Source: Novosphingobium sp. PhB165 (lineage in GTDB: Bacteria; Pseudomonadota; Alphaproteobacteria; Sphingomonadales; Sphingomonadaceae). From it: a stretch of 64,000 nucleotides of DNA. Location of the stretch: assembly GCF_004341845.1 (NCBI RefSeq), contig NZ_SLVB01000007.1:170669-234668 (forward strand). Reading direction: 5' to 3'. Both the position numbers and the translations under genes were made by a program. A model generated the notes under the pieces. That model searched no databases. It was not told the DNA's origin and saw only the letters and a program-made list of their open reading frames with translations. Positions within the stretch are counted from its first letter, which is position 1, and every line of letters begins with the position of its first letter. Shown here in pieces: positions 44,622 through 54,222 of this stretch.

Positions 44622-46139
44622 TCAAATCCCGAGGCGCGAGCGAACCTGCGGTTCGATCTGCAGCACCTTGAAACCGGTTCCATCCGAAAAATAGATGAGC
44701 TTGCGTGCTGCGTCGTAATAGCCAACCTGCGCGTGGACGGGCCTGCCGTGGTTGAAATAGGCGACCTCGGTGGGCTTGTCCGGATTGCGGATATCGAAGA
44801 TCCGAAGGCCCGCATCTCCGAAGTTTACCGCCGTGAACTTGGCATCCATCGGATTGTCGATCAGATGATAGGCAATCCAGGGGTCTTGGCCGGAAGCCTT
44901 ACGAACGTTGCAGAACTCGGGCTTGTTGATCGCAAGTTGCACCATCGAGATGTCGTGAGCGCGCGCCGGGTCCGACACATCGCTGATATAGGCTTCGAAT
45001 GCCCACCCCAGCGCATAGGGTCGCGGATAGGGGGCGCAGCTGTCTCCGTCATGGGGCTTGCCCGGAATGGCGCTCGTGCCCTCGTTGGAGTGAATTACGT
45101 ATTCTCGTCCTCCGGCGCGGAACCAGTCGAGGCCGTGGCCGGCGCCGTCCAATTCGCCGATGACCTCGAATGGCCGCTTGGTGATGTCGACGATGCGGAC
45201 CTTGGGCACCGGCGCCCAGAGCGCCCCGTTCCCGCCCGCCTGATCGCCGACATAGAGCCGCGTATCGTCGGCGTTGAAATCGGGAGAATGGGAGACCTGC
45301 GGCCACAACATCGAAACCTGCAATGGGCTGCCTCCCATCGAGTAGTTGGCGCCCGCCGGCGCGGCCTTTGCAGCGTCATCGCAAAGGCTGCGTCCGGCCT
45401 TGATCGAGGCGCGGTGGACCTCCTGCCACGGTCCGGGCAGCTGTGCCGCCACTTCGCAGCGATGATCGATGACCTTCCAGGTATCAGGGGCCTTCAGGTC
45501 CGATATGTCCGCCTCCCAGACGCCGAATGAGGCAAAGACCTTGGTGGCCGTGCGGTTGATCCGAATGTCGTGCGGCAGGTTCCTGGCGCGCACGCCGGGC
45601 ACGGTCGTATCGGGCCACTTGATCTGCCCCGCGAGCTTGGGATGCAGACAGTCGCTGACGTCGTAAACCGAACTTCCGGAAACCATGATCGCGCGGTCTT
45701 TTGTGGCCACCACCCGCAAGGTTTCCGAACGAAGTTCAAGCGGAAGCGGCTGGCCGACCACAACGGGCTTCTTCGGGTCGCGCACATCGATGACCGTGAT
45801 CTCGATCGGTCCGGGCGCTCCCCCTTGCCCGCCCGTGCGCACGTAAGCGCATTGGCCGACGCCTGCGACATTGCCGACGACCGGGAGCGAGCCCAGAACC
45901 TTGACGCCGCAGTTGTAGCTTGCCGTCTGGCCTGTCGGAACTTCGCCCTGGATGCCGGGTTCACGCACATCGCCGGCCCCGCAAAGGGCGGGCGATACAC
46001 CTGTGGCCTGAGATTGCGGCTGCGCTTGCGCCTGCGGGATCTCAACCATCCCGAACGTGGCGCCAATAAGGGCGATCCCCGCCGTTCCTCCCATGAAGCG
46101 ACTGACAGCGGCCGCGAACGCCTTAGCCTTCACCTGCAT
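44622..46139 (-). CDS. LVIVD-repeat propeller protein (exported, copy 2)
   Basis: A 505-residue paralogue of the preceding protein. The ATG at 46139 follows GGGGAGGATTAGG. A signal peptide ends near IPQAQA (about residue 38), and the N-terminal block is ALCGAGDVREPGIQGEVP…YNCGV. The repeat series is ITVIDVRDPKKPVVVG, VYDVSDCLHPKLAG, ADISDLKAPDTWKV, VRIVDITKRPFEVIGE and LRIFDIRNPDKPTEVAYF. Two adjacent copies (59 bases apart) suggest tandem duplication followed by divergence, perhaps to handle related ligands or to work as a heterodimer. An alternative longer start into the desaturase frame has no support. Confidence 0.82.
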   Translation of the reverse strand: MQVKAKAFAAAVSRFMGGTAGIALIGATFGMVEIPQAQAQPQSQATGVSPALCGAGDVREPGIQGEVPTGQTASYNCGVKVLGSLPVVGNVAGVGQCAYVRTGGQGGAPGPIEITVIDVRDPKKPVVVGQPLPLELRSETLRVVATKDRAIMVSGSSVYDVSDCLHPKLAGQIKWPDTTVPGVRARNLPHDIRINRTATKVFASFGVWEADISDLKAPDTWKVIDHRCEVAAQLPGPWQEVHRASIKAGRSLCDDAAKAAPAGANYSMGGSPLQVSMLWPQVSHSPDFNADDTRLYVGDQAGGNGALWAPVPKVRIVDITKRPFEVIGELDGAGHGLDWFRAGGREYVIHSNEGTSAIPGKPHDGDSCAPYPRPYALGWAFEAYISDVSDPARAHDISMVQLAINKPEFCNVRKASGQDPWIAYHLIDNPMDAKFTAVNFGDAGLRIFDIRNPDKPTEVAYFNHGRPVHAQVGYYDAARKLIYFSDGTGFKVLQIEPQVRSRLGI

Positions 46140-46296
46140 CCTAATCCTCCCCTGCTGGCCGCTTTTTGCGGCTTGAGATGTTCGCACGCCGAAGCCGCTC
46201 TCCAGCGACCCTTGTTTTGGCAGCCGGAGGCAAGGGTCGCCGACCTTTGCCCAACGCCGCCTCATCAATTCGTGATATTGCCTTTCCGGCCCGCGC

Positions 46297-47118
46297 TCAC
46301 GCCTCCGGTGACGGCGCCGCGACCGTATTCGGCTTGCGCTGCCATGGCTTCCTCCACCAATCGCCGCGCCGATCGCAGATCTTTTCGAAATCGCTTTCGA
46401 ATTTAGCGCGGTTGGTGCCGCACAGGCGATCCCAGATCGTGGTGTAGCCACCGAAGTTCCAGTTGAAGTATTTGTGATGCTGATCGTGGAACGTCGTCGT
46501 GATGAACCACTTTGTCGCCCAGCTCTTGTTCCACCACCTGGGAAAGAATTCGAACCCGGCGTGGACATAGAGGCCCATGATGATGTTTGTCGGCAGGATC
46601 AGCGCTGCCGCGGCAGTGCTGATCGGAAGGTGGATCAAGGTCGCCGCGGTCAGATAGATCGGGACGAAACCGCCGTTGATGCACGATTCCAGTGGATTGA
46701 CCGACAAAGTGGTGAGCAGGTTCGGAGAAGTCGACTTGTGATGCAGCTTGTGGATCAGCGAGTAGAACGGCTCCTTGTGCATCCACCGGTGGAGCCAGTA
46801 AAACCAGGTGTCGAACAGGAAGAAGTACAGCACGTATTCGATGGCGACCCGCCACCAGGCAACAGGCTCGCTGTGGAACAGGATGAAGCCATGAGCGGTG
46901 AGCAGCCGGTTGGCGTTACCGAGCAAAAATCCGGTGATGAATCCGCCCAAGACCGCGACCGCAAGCTCGAAGCCAAGGATCTTCCATTTGAAGCCTCTGG
47001 GCTGAATTTTATGCGCGCGGAAAAAGCCCGAAAAGAAGCCGAGCACAATGGCCGAGGCAACAGTGCCGATCAGCCACAAGTGCATCAGCCACTCGCCCGA
47101 TGTTATCATTCTAATCAT
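46297..47118 (-). CDS. Sterol desaturase / fatty acid hydroxylase superfamily membrane protein (copy 2)
   Basis: A 273-residue membrane di-iron enzyme with boxes HRWMH (110-114), HKLHH (123-127) and HDQHH (211-215), in the same positions as the paralogue at 15466. The N-termini match almost residue for residue (…SGEWLMHLWLIG…, RAHKIQPRGFKWK). It heads the run desaturase, LVIVD, LVIVD, esterase. A copy of the shared element lies 130 bases upstream of its ATG, the most likely control point for all four genes. Substrate unknown; oxidation of a hydrophobic part of the imported compound is an inference. Confidence 0.92.
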   Translation of the reverse strand: MIRMITSGEWLMHLWLIGTVASAIVLGFFSGFFRAHKIQPRGFKWKILGFELAVAVLGGFITGFLLGNANRLLTAHGFILFHSEPVAWWRVAIEYVLYFFLFDTWFYWLHRWMHKEPFYSLIHKLHHKSTSPNLLTTLSVNPLESCINGGFVPIYLTAATLIHLPISTAAAALILPTNIIMGLYVHAGFEFFPRWWNKSWATKWFITTTFHDQHHKYFNWNFGGYTTIWDRLCGTNRAKFESDFEKICDRRGDWWRKPWQRKPNTVAAPSPEA

Positions 47119-47247
47119 GTGCAGCCTCGATCAAGCTGCGCGTAACGGCGGAATGCAGCGGCCATGCTGTACGTCAGCACCTTGCCCGCTCGAGATTCGC
47201 CATCTCGCGCGCTCCCTTCCCGCCTTAGTCTGTCGCTTTTGCGGGGC

Positions 47248-47268
47248 GAAAATAGTGCCCACATTCGC
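47248..47268 (-). promoter_or_regulatory. Copy 3 of the shared element, upstream of desaturase 2 operon
   Basis: The + strand reads GAAAATAGTGCCCACATTCG followed by C. It is identical to copy 4 over 19 bases. It sits in the 297-base gap between the MipA-like gene stop and the desaturase start. Confidence 0.7.
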
Positions 47269-47415
47269 AATCGCGCGTTTCGCGGGGAAATTGTTTGCCC
47301 AGCCCCAGCCCCAGCAGCCAGCGGCCCGATTGGGCGCCGGAGCTGATCTGGCAGGTTGAGGTTGCCAATCGAACAGCTCCGGGAACCGGATCGTTGTTGC
47401 GCCTCCGACGCGCGC

Positions 47416-48225
47416 TTACCGGAAGCGGTAACCCATGGTCAGGAAGCCGGTGGGCTGCGTCTTGCTTTCGACGATCGGGCTATCCTTCGCATCGCCTAGG
47501 AGCGTCGTGACTCCGCCCGAAATGCCAAGCGTGATACGGTCGGTCAGTCGGTAGCTCGCCGTGAGCAGTGCGGAGGCATCCTTGAACCCGCTGCCCGCCT
47601 TGTACTGTGCCAGTCCCGACGCGAGCGACTGCTCTGCGTCGATCCCGAAATAGCGGTCGTTGTACTTGCTGTCCGCCCAGGTCGTGCCGACGGATGGAAT
47701 CACCATGAGACGCGGCGTGACGGCAACCGGGTAGGAAATGCTCGCGTCGGCCACGAACCCTTCCGTCCCGCCGGAGAAGCCCTTGGTGGCCCCGATCGTT
47801 GCTACCACGCCGCCCTGAGCGACGCTGGCAAACATTCTGCCTCCGACACCCCAGGACAGCTTGCCAACGCCCTCCGGCACGTCCTTGGCCCGATAACCGG
47901 GCATGATCGCAACGCCGCCGCCAATCGTCACGCCGCCGGTATTGATCACTTTCACGCCGATGCCGTTGCGAAGGTTGGCGTAGAATGGCCCCAGATCGAC
48001 GTCGAGCGCGGGCAGAGGCAGGACGCGGTAGTCATTGCTACCCTGATAAGTCGGAGCGTAGGAAACGCCGGCGCCGATGATGACATGGTCGTCGCTGCCA
48101 TCGGACGTATTGGCCTGAGACATGCGGACGGAGCTTTGCGCGTGAGCGCCGGGAGCCCAAAGCACCGAAACCAGTATCGCGCAGCCGGCGAGGCGGCGCG
48201 CACGCTTGGGAAGATCATGGAACAT
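47416..48225 (-). CDS. MipA/OmpV family outer-membrane protein
   Basis: A 269-residue outer-membrane beta-barrel of the MipA/OmpV family. The signal peptide is about 1-29 (ILVSVLWAPGAHA), followed by repeated amphipathic strands (VIIGAGVSYAPTYQGSNDYRVLPLPALDVDLGPFYA) and a terminal MGYRFR. Family proteins are scaffolds or channels, and several respond to antibiotics or cations. No strong link to its neighbours is visible. It follows the STN receptor on the same strand after 257 bases. Confidence 0.85.
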   Translation of the reverse strand: MFHDLPKRARRLAGCAILVSVLWAPGAHAQSSVRMSQANTSDGSDDHVIIGAGVSYAPTYQGSNDYRVLPLPALDVDLGPFYANLRNGIGVKVINTGGVTIGGGVAIMPGYRAKDVPEGVGKLSWGVGGRMFASVAQGGVVATIGATKGFSGGTEGFVADASISYPVAVTPRLMVIPSVGTTWADSKYNDRYFGIDAEQSLASGLAQYKAGSGFKDASALLTASYRLTDRITLGISGGVTTLLGDAKDSPIVESKTQPTGFLTMGYRFR

Positions 48226-48482
48226 CGAACGGCTTTCCGGGGAGATGCGCGCCGCTGGGCGCGCCTGGTTATGAAGGGATGGCTAGGCTCGCCGCCCGTG
48301 GTCCAGCGTCCATCGGATCAGACTTTGGATTTTGGGGGGCATTATTCACCATCGACCTGAGACACCGCCCCTGAAGCGCTCCCTCACTAAAAAGTTTGCC
48401 GCTTATCCGCCCCTTTCTTTGCTGCGCCTTTTCAGCACCGGCATTCGGTGCTGGAAGCGGCAAGTGAGCGAGCCCGGCGAGA

Positions 48483-50843
48483 TCAAAACGCTGCGTCGAT
48501 GCCCAGCCGGATCGTCCGAGGTCGGAGCGGCGTGATCTGATCGCGGCGCCACAAGCCGAAGGGGTTACCGAACGCGAAGGTATTCCCTCGCGTATCCGTG
48601 AGGTTGTCCACACCAAGCGTGACGCCGAAATGCCCGAATGCGACGTGTGCGCTGATATCGGCCTCGGCATAGCCGCCTTGCGTCACATCGAGCGGTACCC
48701 CGATCCCGAGCTGCGAGCGGCCGACATATCGCACCGATCCACTGACTTCGAGCCTGGTACGCGGCCCGAGATCGCTGCCCCATTCGGCCGCAAGCCGGGC
48801 ACCGCTGCGCGCGACATTGGGCAAGGTACGGCCGATGTCGCCTTTCTCATCGACAATCACGATATCGCTGCTGAGCTTGCTGACGCGGCTGTTGTTAAGG
48901 AACGCGGAGCCAGTCACCGTTACATCGCGCCGCGGCCGCCACGTGAGCTCGCCATCAAGCCCGTGAATGAACCCCTGCCCCATGTTTGCGGTGTAAAGGA
49001 ACCCGCTCGTGCCGACGAGGTCCGCCTGAATATTGTTCCAAATCGCAAAGAACACTGCCGCCCGCACAGTTAGACGGTCAGTTGCCGGGTCTCCCACACG
49101 CACGCCGAGTTCGTTCATGTGGAGATCGTCAGCGTCGAAGCGCTGGCTCTCGATGCCATTCTCGGCAAGCCCGAAACCAAGGCCCCCTGCCCTGTAGCCC
49201 TGCTGATAGTGGAAGAACCCCGAGATCGGGCCGTCGGGATGCCAATCGAGCGACAGAGTGCCGGAGAATCGCACCGCACGGCGCCGTGTTTCGGGAAAGT
49301 CGTCGAAGCCTGAACCCGTGAGATAGCCCTTGTTGTCGCTGAAGGTCAGGCGTCCGCCGACGGTGCCGGTCAAGGTTGAGGTCAGCGGCCGGGATATTTG
49401 CCCAAACAGCGCCATTTCGGCCTGCTCGTTGACCACACCGGGAATATCGTAGGAAACTTCGGCCGACGAGAGGCCTCTTGAAAGCACGCTCGAATTGACC
49501 ACCACCGAGGCGCCCGCGACCCACGGCGACGGCGCGCTGCCTCCCGCGATCCGCGTCTCGTGCGAGAAGAGAACGATGTCGTTGCGCTCATCGTATTTGG
49601 TGGGCGTATCGGTGCGATCGTATCCCGTCGCATCAAAGGTCGCGCGAAGCTGGTGAAAGCCGAGAGAAGTCGTTGAATTCAGCTCCAGCGATCCGATCAT
49701 CCGCCGTGCCTCGACGTATCCGAGGCGGTAATTGTTCACGAATGGCTGGGGGATGGGATCGTTCCGCGTCAACGGGGGATCACCGCGCAGCGTATATTGC
49801 CCGTCGTCGCCCGTAATGTTCTGAAAAACGAAGCCGAGATCCAGCGTCCAGCCAGCGAGATTGTCGGTCCTCAGACTCGCCCTCTGCCCGTATCGGCGAA
49901 CGCTGTTTATGTTTTTGCGGCCCTGTTCAGGGGCGTCGATATAGCCGGCGGCGACCCCGCCAAAAACCACGAACCGCCCGGCGACCCCGTCGGCAAGCGG
50001 GACATTGAGCATTCCGGCCCCGTCGCGGCTCACGCCGCCATGTTCGGTAAACCCGAGATTTGCCGCCGCCGTTACGGCAAATGCGCTGCTGTCAGGAACA
50101 TTGGGCACGAGACGGATGATACCGCCGAGCGATCCCGCCCCGTAGAGTGCGCCCTGCGGTCCCACCAGCACCTCGACCCGCTTGATGTCATAGAGATCGA
50201 GATCGGGATCGGGCGCGTTGTAGTTGAGGCGGACATTGCCAAGGTACTCGCCCACTGTCGCCTGGGTCTGGCCATTGAAACTGCTGTCGGCAATGCCGCG
50301 AATGAAAAGCTTGTTGCGCCCCGGGCCAAGGTCGGTCGCCGCAAGCGAAGGCTCCAGGGCAGTGATTGCGGCACTCCCCTGCGCTGCCCGGGCCGCGCTC
50401 CAATGTGCAGGAAGTTCAAGCACATCGACCGAGCCCGGATAAGTATCGACCGTGAGCTGCTGCTTGCTGGCGGAAACGATGATGTCCTTGCCGCGCGCTT
50501 CAGGTGGCCCTTCGGAGCTTGACGACACCGGCGCCCGCGGAACCGCCTGAGCGACAATGCTGATCGTCCGCGCGTCGTGGAAGACAGCCCTTGCTCCGGT
50601 GCCTTCCAGGATACGATCGATGGCAGTCCGGATCGAAACCTTGCCCTTCACCCCAGGCGAGAGCCGCGATGCGACTTCAGGATCGGGAACGGCAACGGTG
50701 ATGCGGGCCTGGGCGCCCAGCGAAGCGGCGACGTCGCCAAGGCGGCCTGGGGCAATGCGGAAATCCTGCGCTTGCGCACTACCTGCCGCGAATGCGCCAA
50801 CGGCACAAACCGCCCCGAGACTTGCCCATCTGCTGGCCGACAC
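48483..50843 (-). CDS. TonB-dependent receptor with STN domain
   Basis: A 786-residue outer-membrane transducer. The start is GTG 50843, one base after the FecR stop. It has a signal peptide (about 1-26), an STN domain at about 27-98 (FRIAPGRLGDVAASLGAQARITVAVPD…VSIRTAIDRILEGTGA), a TonB box KDIIVSASKQQ, a plug with KLFIRGIADSSFNGQTQATVGEYLG and VEVLVGPQGALYGAGSLGGIIRLVP, and a barrel ending GIDAAF. Sigma factor, FecR and receptor follow each other with overlaps or a 1-base gap, so this is a complete cell-surface signalling operon. The gene order differs from the set at 1-4377, where the receptor comes first. Confidence 0.92.
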   Translation of the reverse strand: MSASRWASLGAVCAVGAFAAGSAQAQDFRIAPGRLGDVAASLGAQARITVAVPDPEVASRLSPGVKGKVSIRTAIDRILEGTGARAVFHDARTISIVAQAVPRAPVSSSSEGPPEARGKDIIVSASKQQLTVDTYPGSVDVLELPAHWSAARAAQGSAAITALEPSLAATDLGPGRNKLFIRGIADSSFNGQTQATVGEYLGNVRLNYNAPDPDLDLYDIKRVEVLVGPQGALYGAGSLGGIIRLVPNVPDSSAFAVTAAANLGFTEHGGVSRDGAGMLNVPLADGVAGRFVVFGGVAAGYIDAPEQGRKNINSVRRYGQRASLRTDNLAGWTLDLGFVFQNITGDDGQYTLRGDPPLTRNDPIPQPFVNNYRLGYVEARRMIGSLELNSTTSLGFHQLRATFDATGYDRTDTPTKYDERNDIVLFSHETRIAGGSAPSPWVAGASVVVNSSVLSRGLSSAEVSYDIPGVVNEQAEMALFGQISRPLTSTLTGTVGGRLTFSDNKGYLTGSGFDDFPETRRRAVRFSGTLSLDWHPDGPISGFFHYQQGYRAGGLGFGLAENGIESQRFDADDLHMNELGVRVGDPATDRLTVRAAVFFAIWNNIQADLVGTSGFLYTANMGQGFIHGLDGELTWRPRRDVTVTGSAFLNNSRVSKLSSDIVIVDEKGDIGRTLPNVARSGARLAAEWGSDLGPRTRLEVSGSVRYVGRSQLGIGVPLDVTQGGYAEADISAHVAFGHFGVTLGVDNLTDTRGNTFAFGNPFGLWRRDQITPLRPRTIRLGIDAAF

Positions 50844-50844
50844 T

Positions 50845-51804
50845 TCAGAGCGGCTTCATGAGCCAGTGGCCTCCGGCGGGCTCAATCACAACCCCGAGCG
50901 CACGCGCAATGCGCCGAAGTTCCATGGGAAGTTGCTTGGAAGCATCACCACTGAGGATCAGGGTGCCAGAGAAAGGCCTGTCCGCGATCTGCGGCACCAC
51001 TGTAATTTCCATGCCCAGGGAACGGCCAAGGTCCGCTGCCACTTGCGAGAGCGGAGCGCTGGAATAGACGAGTTGCCCCGTCTTCCATGAACCGACGGCG
51101 GGCGCGGCCACGTCGCTGACACGCACGGAATTGTCTGCCGAGGCATCGACGAGCGCCTGACCTGCGGTGAGGCGCACAGCTTCGGCGCCGGGATTGTAGA
51201 TAACCTCGCCTTCCGCAACGGCCACGCGCACGCCGGCCGGATCGTGGACAACATTGAACACCGTTCCCACATCGCGGATGCGGTTGTCGCCGACCTCGAG
51301 AGTGAAGGGGCGTGCGGCATCGTGCTTGATGCGAAACAGCGCTTCGCCCTGGGCCAGCGATGCGAACCGGGGATCCTTGCGATCGAGTGTCAGCCTGGTG
51401 TTCCCGTTCAGCACGATTTCGGACCCCGGCGAGATCGCCAACTGGCGTATCTCGCCGGGCCTGGTCACGATTTCGAACCGGCTTTTGCCCGTACCGATCG
51501 ACATGAACATGACGCCAACGAGCGAAGCCGCAAGGATCCCGGCGGAAATCCAGCGCCATCGGCGAGCAGGCCCGCCAACGGGACCGACTTCCACGTTGTC
51601 CGCGGGCTCTTCAAGGCGGACAAGAGGCAGCAGTTTGTCGAGGTCAAGATCGATCTGCTCGATGAAGTCGTAGGCAGCCTGGTGGCGCGGATCCTCTGCA
51701 AGCCATTCCACGAAGCCGGCCCACACTGCGTCATCGCCGTGTCGCAAGCGCACGTGCCATTCAATGGCCTGCCGGTTGATCCCATCCTGCAATTCAGATT
51801 CCAT
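50845..51804 (-). CDS. FecR family anti-sigma regulator
   Basis: A 319-residue single-pass membrane regulator from the ATG at 51804, which overlaps the sigma gene by 11 bases. The N-terminal DUF4880-like segment (about 8-60) has WHVRLRHGDDAVWAGFVEWLAEDPRHQAAYD. The membrane helix is around 85-103 (WISAGILAASLVGVMFMSI). The FecR domain is about 110-205 and the STN-contacting C-terminal domain about 240-315 (LVYSSAPLSQVAADLGRSLG). It should hold the sigma factor at 51794 and receive the signal from the receptor at 48483. Confidence 0.92.
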   Translation of the reverse strand: MESELQDGINRQAIEWHVRLRHGDDAVWAGFVEWLAEDPRHQAAYDFIEQIDLDLDKLLPLVRLEEPADNVEVGPVGGPARRWRWISAGILAASLVGVMFMSIGTGKSRFEIVTRPGEIRQLAISPGSEIVLNGNTRLTLDRKDPRFASLAQGEALFRIKHDAARPFTLEVGDNRIRDVGTVFNVVHDPAGVRVAVAEGEVIYNPGAEAVRLTAGQALVDASADNSVRVSDVAAPAVGSWKTGQLVYSSAPLSQVAADLGRSLGMEITVVPQIADRPFSGTLILSGDASKQLPMELRRIARALGVVIEPAGGHWLMKPL

Positions 51805-52357
51805 CGCGTCGTGCCCCCGACCTGAGATGCCGCGCGGGCATATGGTCCCCATCAAGTCGTCGCCGCATCGACGCGATCGCCTCGTAAGCGCGCGCCAGAT
51901 GCTTTTCGACTGCACTTACGCTGATCCCCAGATCCTCGGCGATCTGTCGCTGCGGCTCGCCGTCCACCCTGAACCGGCGGAACACAGAAGCGGTTCGTTC
52001 GGGCAAACCATCAAGAACGGATTGAAGGATCTGGACCTGTTCACCGGCGATCAGTTGCGCCTCGACCGACGGTCGCTCGTCGAGTTCGGGCGGATCGCCG
52101 GTGTTCATCCCGACCCAATCTTCTTCCCGTCGGGTCCTGCGATTCCGCGACCGCCGCCCTAGCAGGAATTCGTTGTTCGCCATCCGATAGAGGTATGCCT
52201 TCATTTCGGATACCGGGCCGATCGAGGCGGAAGCGAGCTTGAGCGACACGTCCTGCAAGACGTCTTCTGCCTCCTCCGCGCCCGCGCCCCGCAACATCAG
52301 ATAGCGCTCAAGCGCGGGTCGCATCTCCAGCAGGACTTGAAGTAAACCGCTATTCAC
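51794..52357 (-). CDS. ECF RNA polymerase sigma factor (FecI-like)
   Basis: About 187 residues from GTG 52357 (VNSGLLQVLLEMRPALERYLMLRG), chosen because family members begin near here. An ATG at 52444 would add 29 residues without a visible ribosome-binding site. Region 2 has AEEAEDVLQDVSLKLA, and region 4 has ERTASVFRRFRVDGEPQRQIAEDLGISVSAVEKHLARAYEAI. It heads a sigma-FecR-receptor operon and overlaps FecR by 11 bases, the same spacing as the set at 2820-3374. Confidence 0.9.
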   Translation of the reverse strand: MNSGLLQVLLEMRPALERYLMLRGAGAEEAEDVLQDVSLKLASASIGPVSEMKAYLYRMANNEFLLGRRSRNRRTRREEDWVGMNTGDPPELDERPSVEAQLIAGEQVQILQSVLDGLPERTASVFRRFRVDGEPQRQIAEDLGISVSAVEKHLARAYEAIASMRRRLDGDHMPARHLRSGARRDGI

Positions 52358-52706
52358 CGTTCCATGCTCGAAAGTGTGCACGCTTGACGCCTGGTCCCAG
52401 CCAAGCACGATTCTGGCGCAGGCATCCGGAAATCGACGGGCCATTCAGGGGCGGATAGCTGGCCAGTCGCGAGGGGCGATGCAACACAAATATTCGATGA
52501 GGAGGCACATTGCCTGCGGCATCTACGTTCTAGCTCATCACTGCAGCCCGAACACCGAGCCCGATGCTCACCTTCAGTGCCGTTCCATCATTGAGACCGG
52601 CCACGATCGTGGCGCCGGCCGCCTTCGAACCGGTGCGAAAAGGCACACGGAACAAAGGCGACCCACCTCGGACGGAACCATGTCAGGGGCTCGGCATGTT
52701 GCCGGC
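52358..52706. other. Intergenic, nothing identified
   Basis: 349 bases between the alpha/beta hydrolase stop and the sigma factor start, both on the minus strand. It should contain the sigma operon promoter. I see no gene and no copy of the shared element. Confidence 0.4.
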
Positions 52707-54119
52707 TTATTGGAAGCGGCCCGGCTTGCTGGCCCATCCATCGATGAAATCGTAGGTCGTCTTCAGCGTATCGCCGAATTGCCCTGGCGTGCTCTCGCAT
52801 CGACGACAGGTCGTATACATGTGGGTTGCCCCCTCGATGAAGGCGATCGACTTGTCGCGGCTTTTGGCATGGCCGTAGATCGTCTCGGCAGCCATCCCTT
52901 CCCAGTTTCCGGTCATGCCCAGCGTCAGGAACGGTACGGTAATACCCTCGACATTGCCGGGAGGCGCAGCATAGGTCGAATGCCAGTCGACGCCGTGGAT
53001 AGTGCTGTCTTCTCCGTATCCGTAATCATCGGTCACCCGGATGGCCCAACTCGACAGGTAATTCTTGACCGTGGTCTTCAGCGCGGCGCGATAGGTGTTC
53101 GAAGGCATCAGCCCCATAGGACCGCCGGAAGGCACCCGCACGGAATGGACGATCTGCGTGGTGACGGTGCCATCCGAATGCACCAACGGCCAGGGCTTGA
53201 CGGTATGTGACAGCAGGCTCGTATCTGCCGGAAACAGCTTGTTTGCGACGACCGACCCGCCAGGAACGAGGAACAATTCGTCATCGGCAAGCGTACCCTG
53301 ACCCGCATCGATCGCAGCGAGCCGCTTCTCGGCCCTGCCGATAATGGCGTTTGCACGCGCGCCCTGCGCCGCGAGGAAGCGATGGACGAAATCCGGGCTG
53401 AAGTGCGTGCCCTGGGGGTTGTACCCGTTGGCCAGGTTGTACATGTCGAGCGGGGGATCGAGATCCTGTCCATTGGCCTCGTCCCGGACTGCCGGATCGA
53501 TGCTGAACAACACCATTGCCGCCTGCCCCCAATTCGCATCGGCCAGCACTATCCCGTCAGCCGGAGGCAATCCGGCCAACGCATCTGAGCATTTATGAAG
53601 CTTCGCAGCGTCCTGACAGAATGCAGGTCCATTCTCGGCAATGGCCTGGTAGGCGGTCATCGTCGTTGCCCCGCCTGAATGGCCGAACAGGACAACTTTA
53701 CTTACGCCCGGCAGCCTGCGCAGATAGGCTACGCCTTGCTTCGCCTGCAGCAGGACGTCGTCCATAAGCCCGTCATTGAAAGTGCTCGCCTTATCCGTCG
53801 AGTTGTTGGCGCAAAGCACGCGGTAGCCACGCTTCGAGAGTTCGCTGCAGGCAGAAAAAGTGAGGTAGTCAGCGCTCGCATGCATCACGAAGAAGGCGAT
53901 CTGCGCCTTCGGTCCGGGGTTGACCGGCTCGTACAGGACCGCCGGCACCCCCATTCCCAGAGACACGAATGTCGTTTTTGTCGCCTTGGGCGATGCCGAC
54001 GCTGCTGCAGCCGGGGCCTGGGCGCTCGCCGGGAGCGTGCCCACCCCTGACGAACCAAGGGTAAGAGCTGCGACCAGAACAGCCGTCCGGGGCCGCGTGC
54101 GAAGGATCGAGGTCATCAT
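52707..54119 (-). CDS. Exported alpha/beta hydrolase
   Basis: A 470-residue secreted hydrolase. The signal peptide is about 1-34 (AVLVAALTLGSSGVGTLPASA). The nucleophile elbow GHSGGA is at about residue 144-149 (VVLFGHSGGATTM), and a His candidate is in EGATHMYTTC near the C-terminus. Four cysteines near FCQDAAKLHKCSD and TTCRRCES may pair. The fold is the large alpha/beta hydrolase type, but I do not recognise a specific subfamily, so esterase, amidase or lipase are all possible. It lies upstream of no obvious partner, and a ceramidase-like gene precedes it on the same strand. Confidence 0.82.
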   Translation of the reverse strand: MMTSILRTRPRTAVLVAALTLGSSGVGTLPASAQAPAAAASASPKATKTTFVSLGMGVPAVLYEPVNPGPKAQIAFFVMHASADYLTFSACSELSKRGYRVLCANNSTDKASTFNDGLMDDVLLQAKQGVAYLRRLPGVSKVVLFGHSGGATTMTAYQAIAENGPAFCQDAAKLHKCSDALAGLPPADGIVLADANWGQAAMVLFSIDPAVRDEANGQDLDPPLDMYNLANGYNPQGTHFSPDFVHRFLAAQGARANAIIGRAEKRLAAIDAGQGTLADDELFLVPGGSVVANKLFPADTSLLSHTVKPWPLVHSDGTVTTQIVHSVRVPSGGPMGLMPSNTYRAALKTTVKNYLSSWAIRVTDDYGYGEDSTIHGVDWHSTYAAPPGNVEGITVPFLTLGMTGNWEGMAAETIYGHAKSRDKSIAFIEGATHMYTTCRRCESTPGQFGDTLKTTYDFIDGWASKPGRFQ

Positions 54120-54222
54120 GACGTGAGGTGCTTTCGTTCAAGAAAAGTTGAATTGCTTGGGACCGCCCGGTTCGCCCAATCGGCGCGAGCGCCATCAGGC
54201 ACTTGGGCCGAATGCCCCAAGT

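Noticed and set aside
47248..47268. Sigma-54 promoter reading of the shared element (minus strand GGCAC-N5-TCGC)
   Set aside because: Only this copy has GG and GC in the right spacing. The -12 GC is absent at 37025 and 60958, and the spacing is wrong at 15434.
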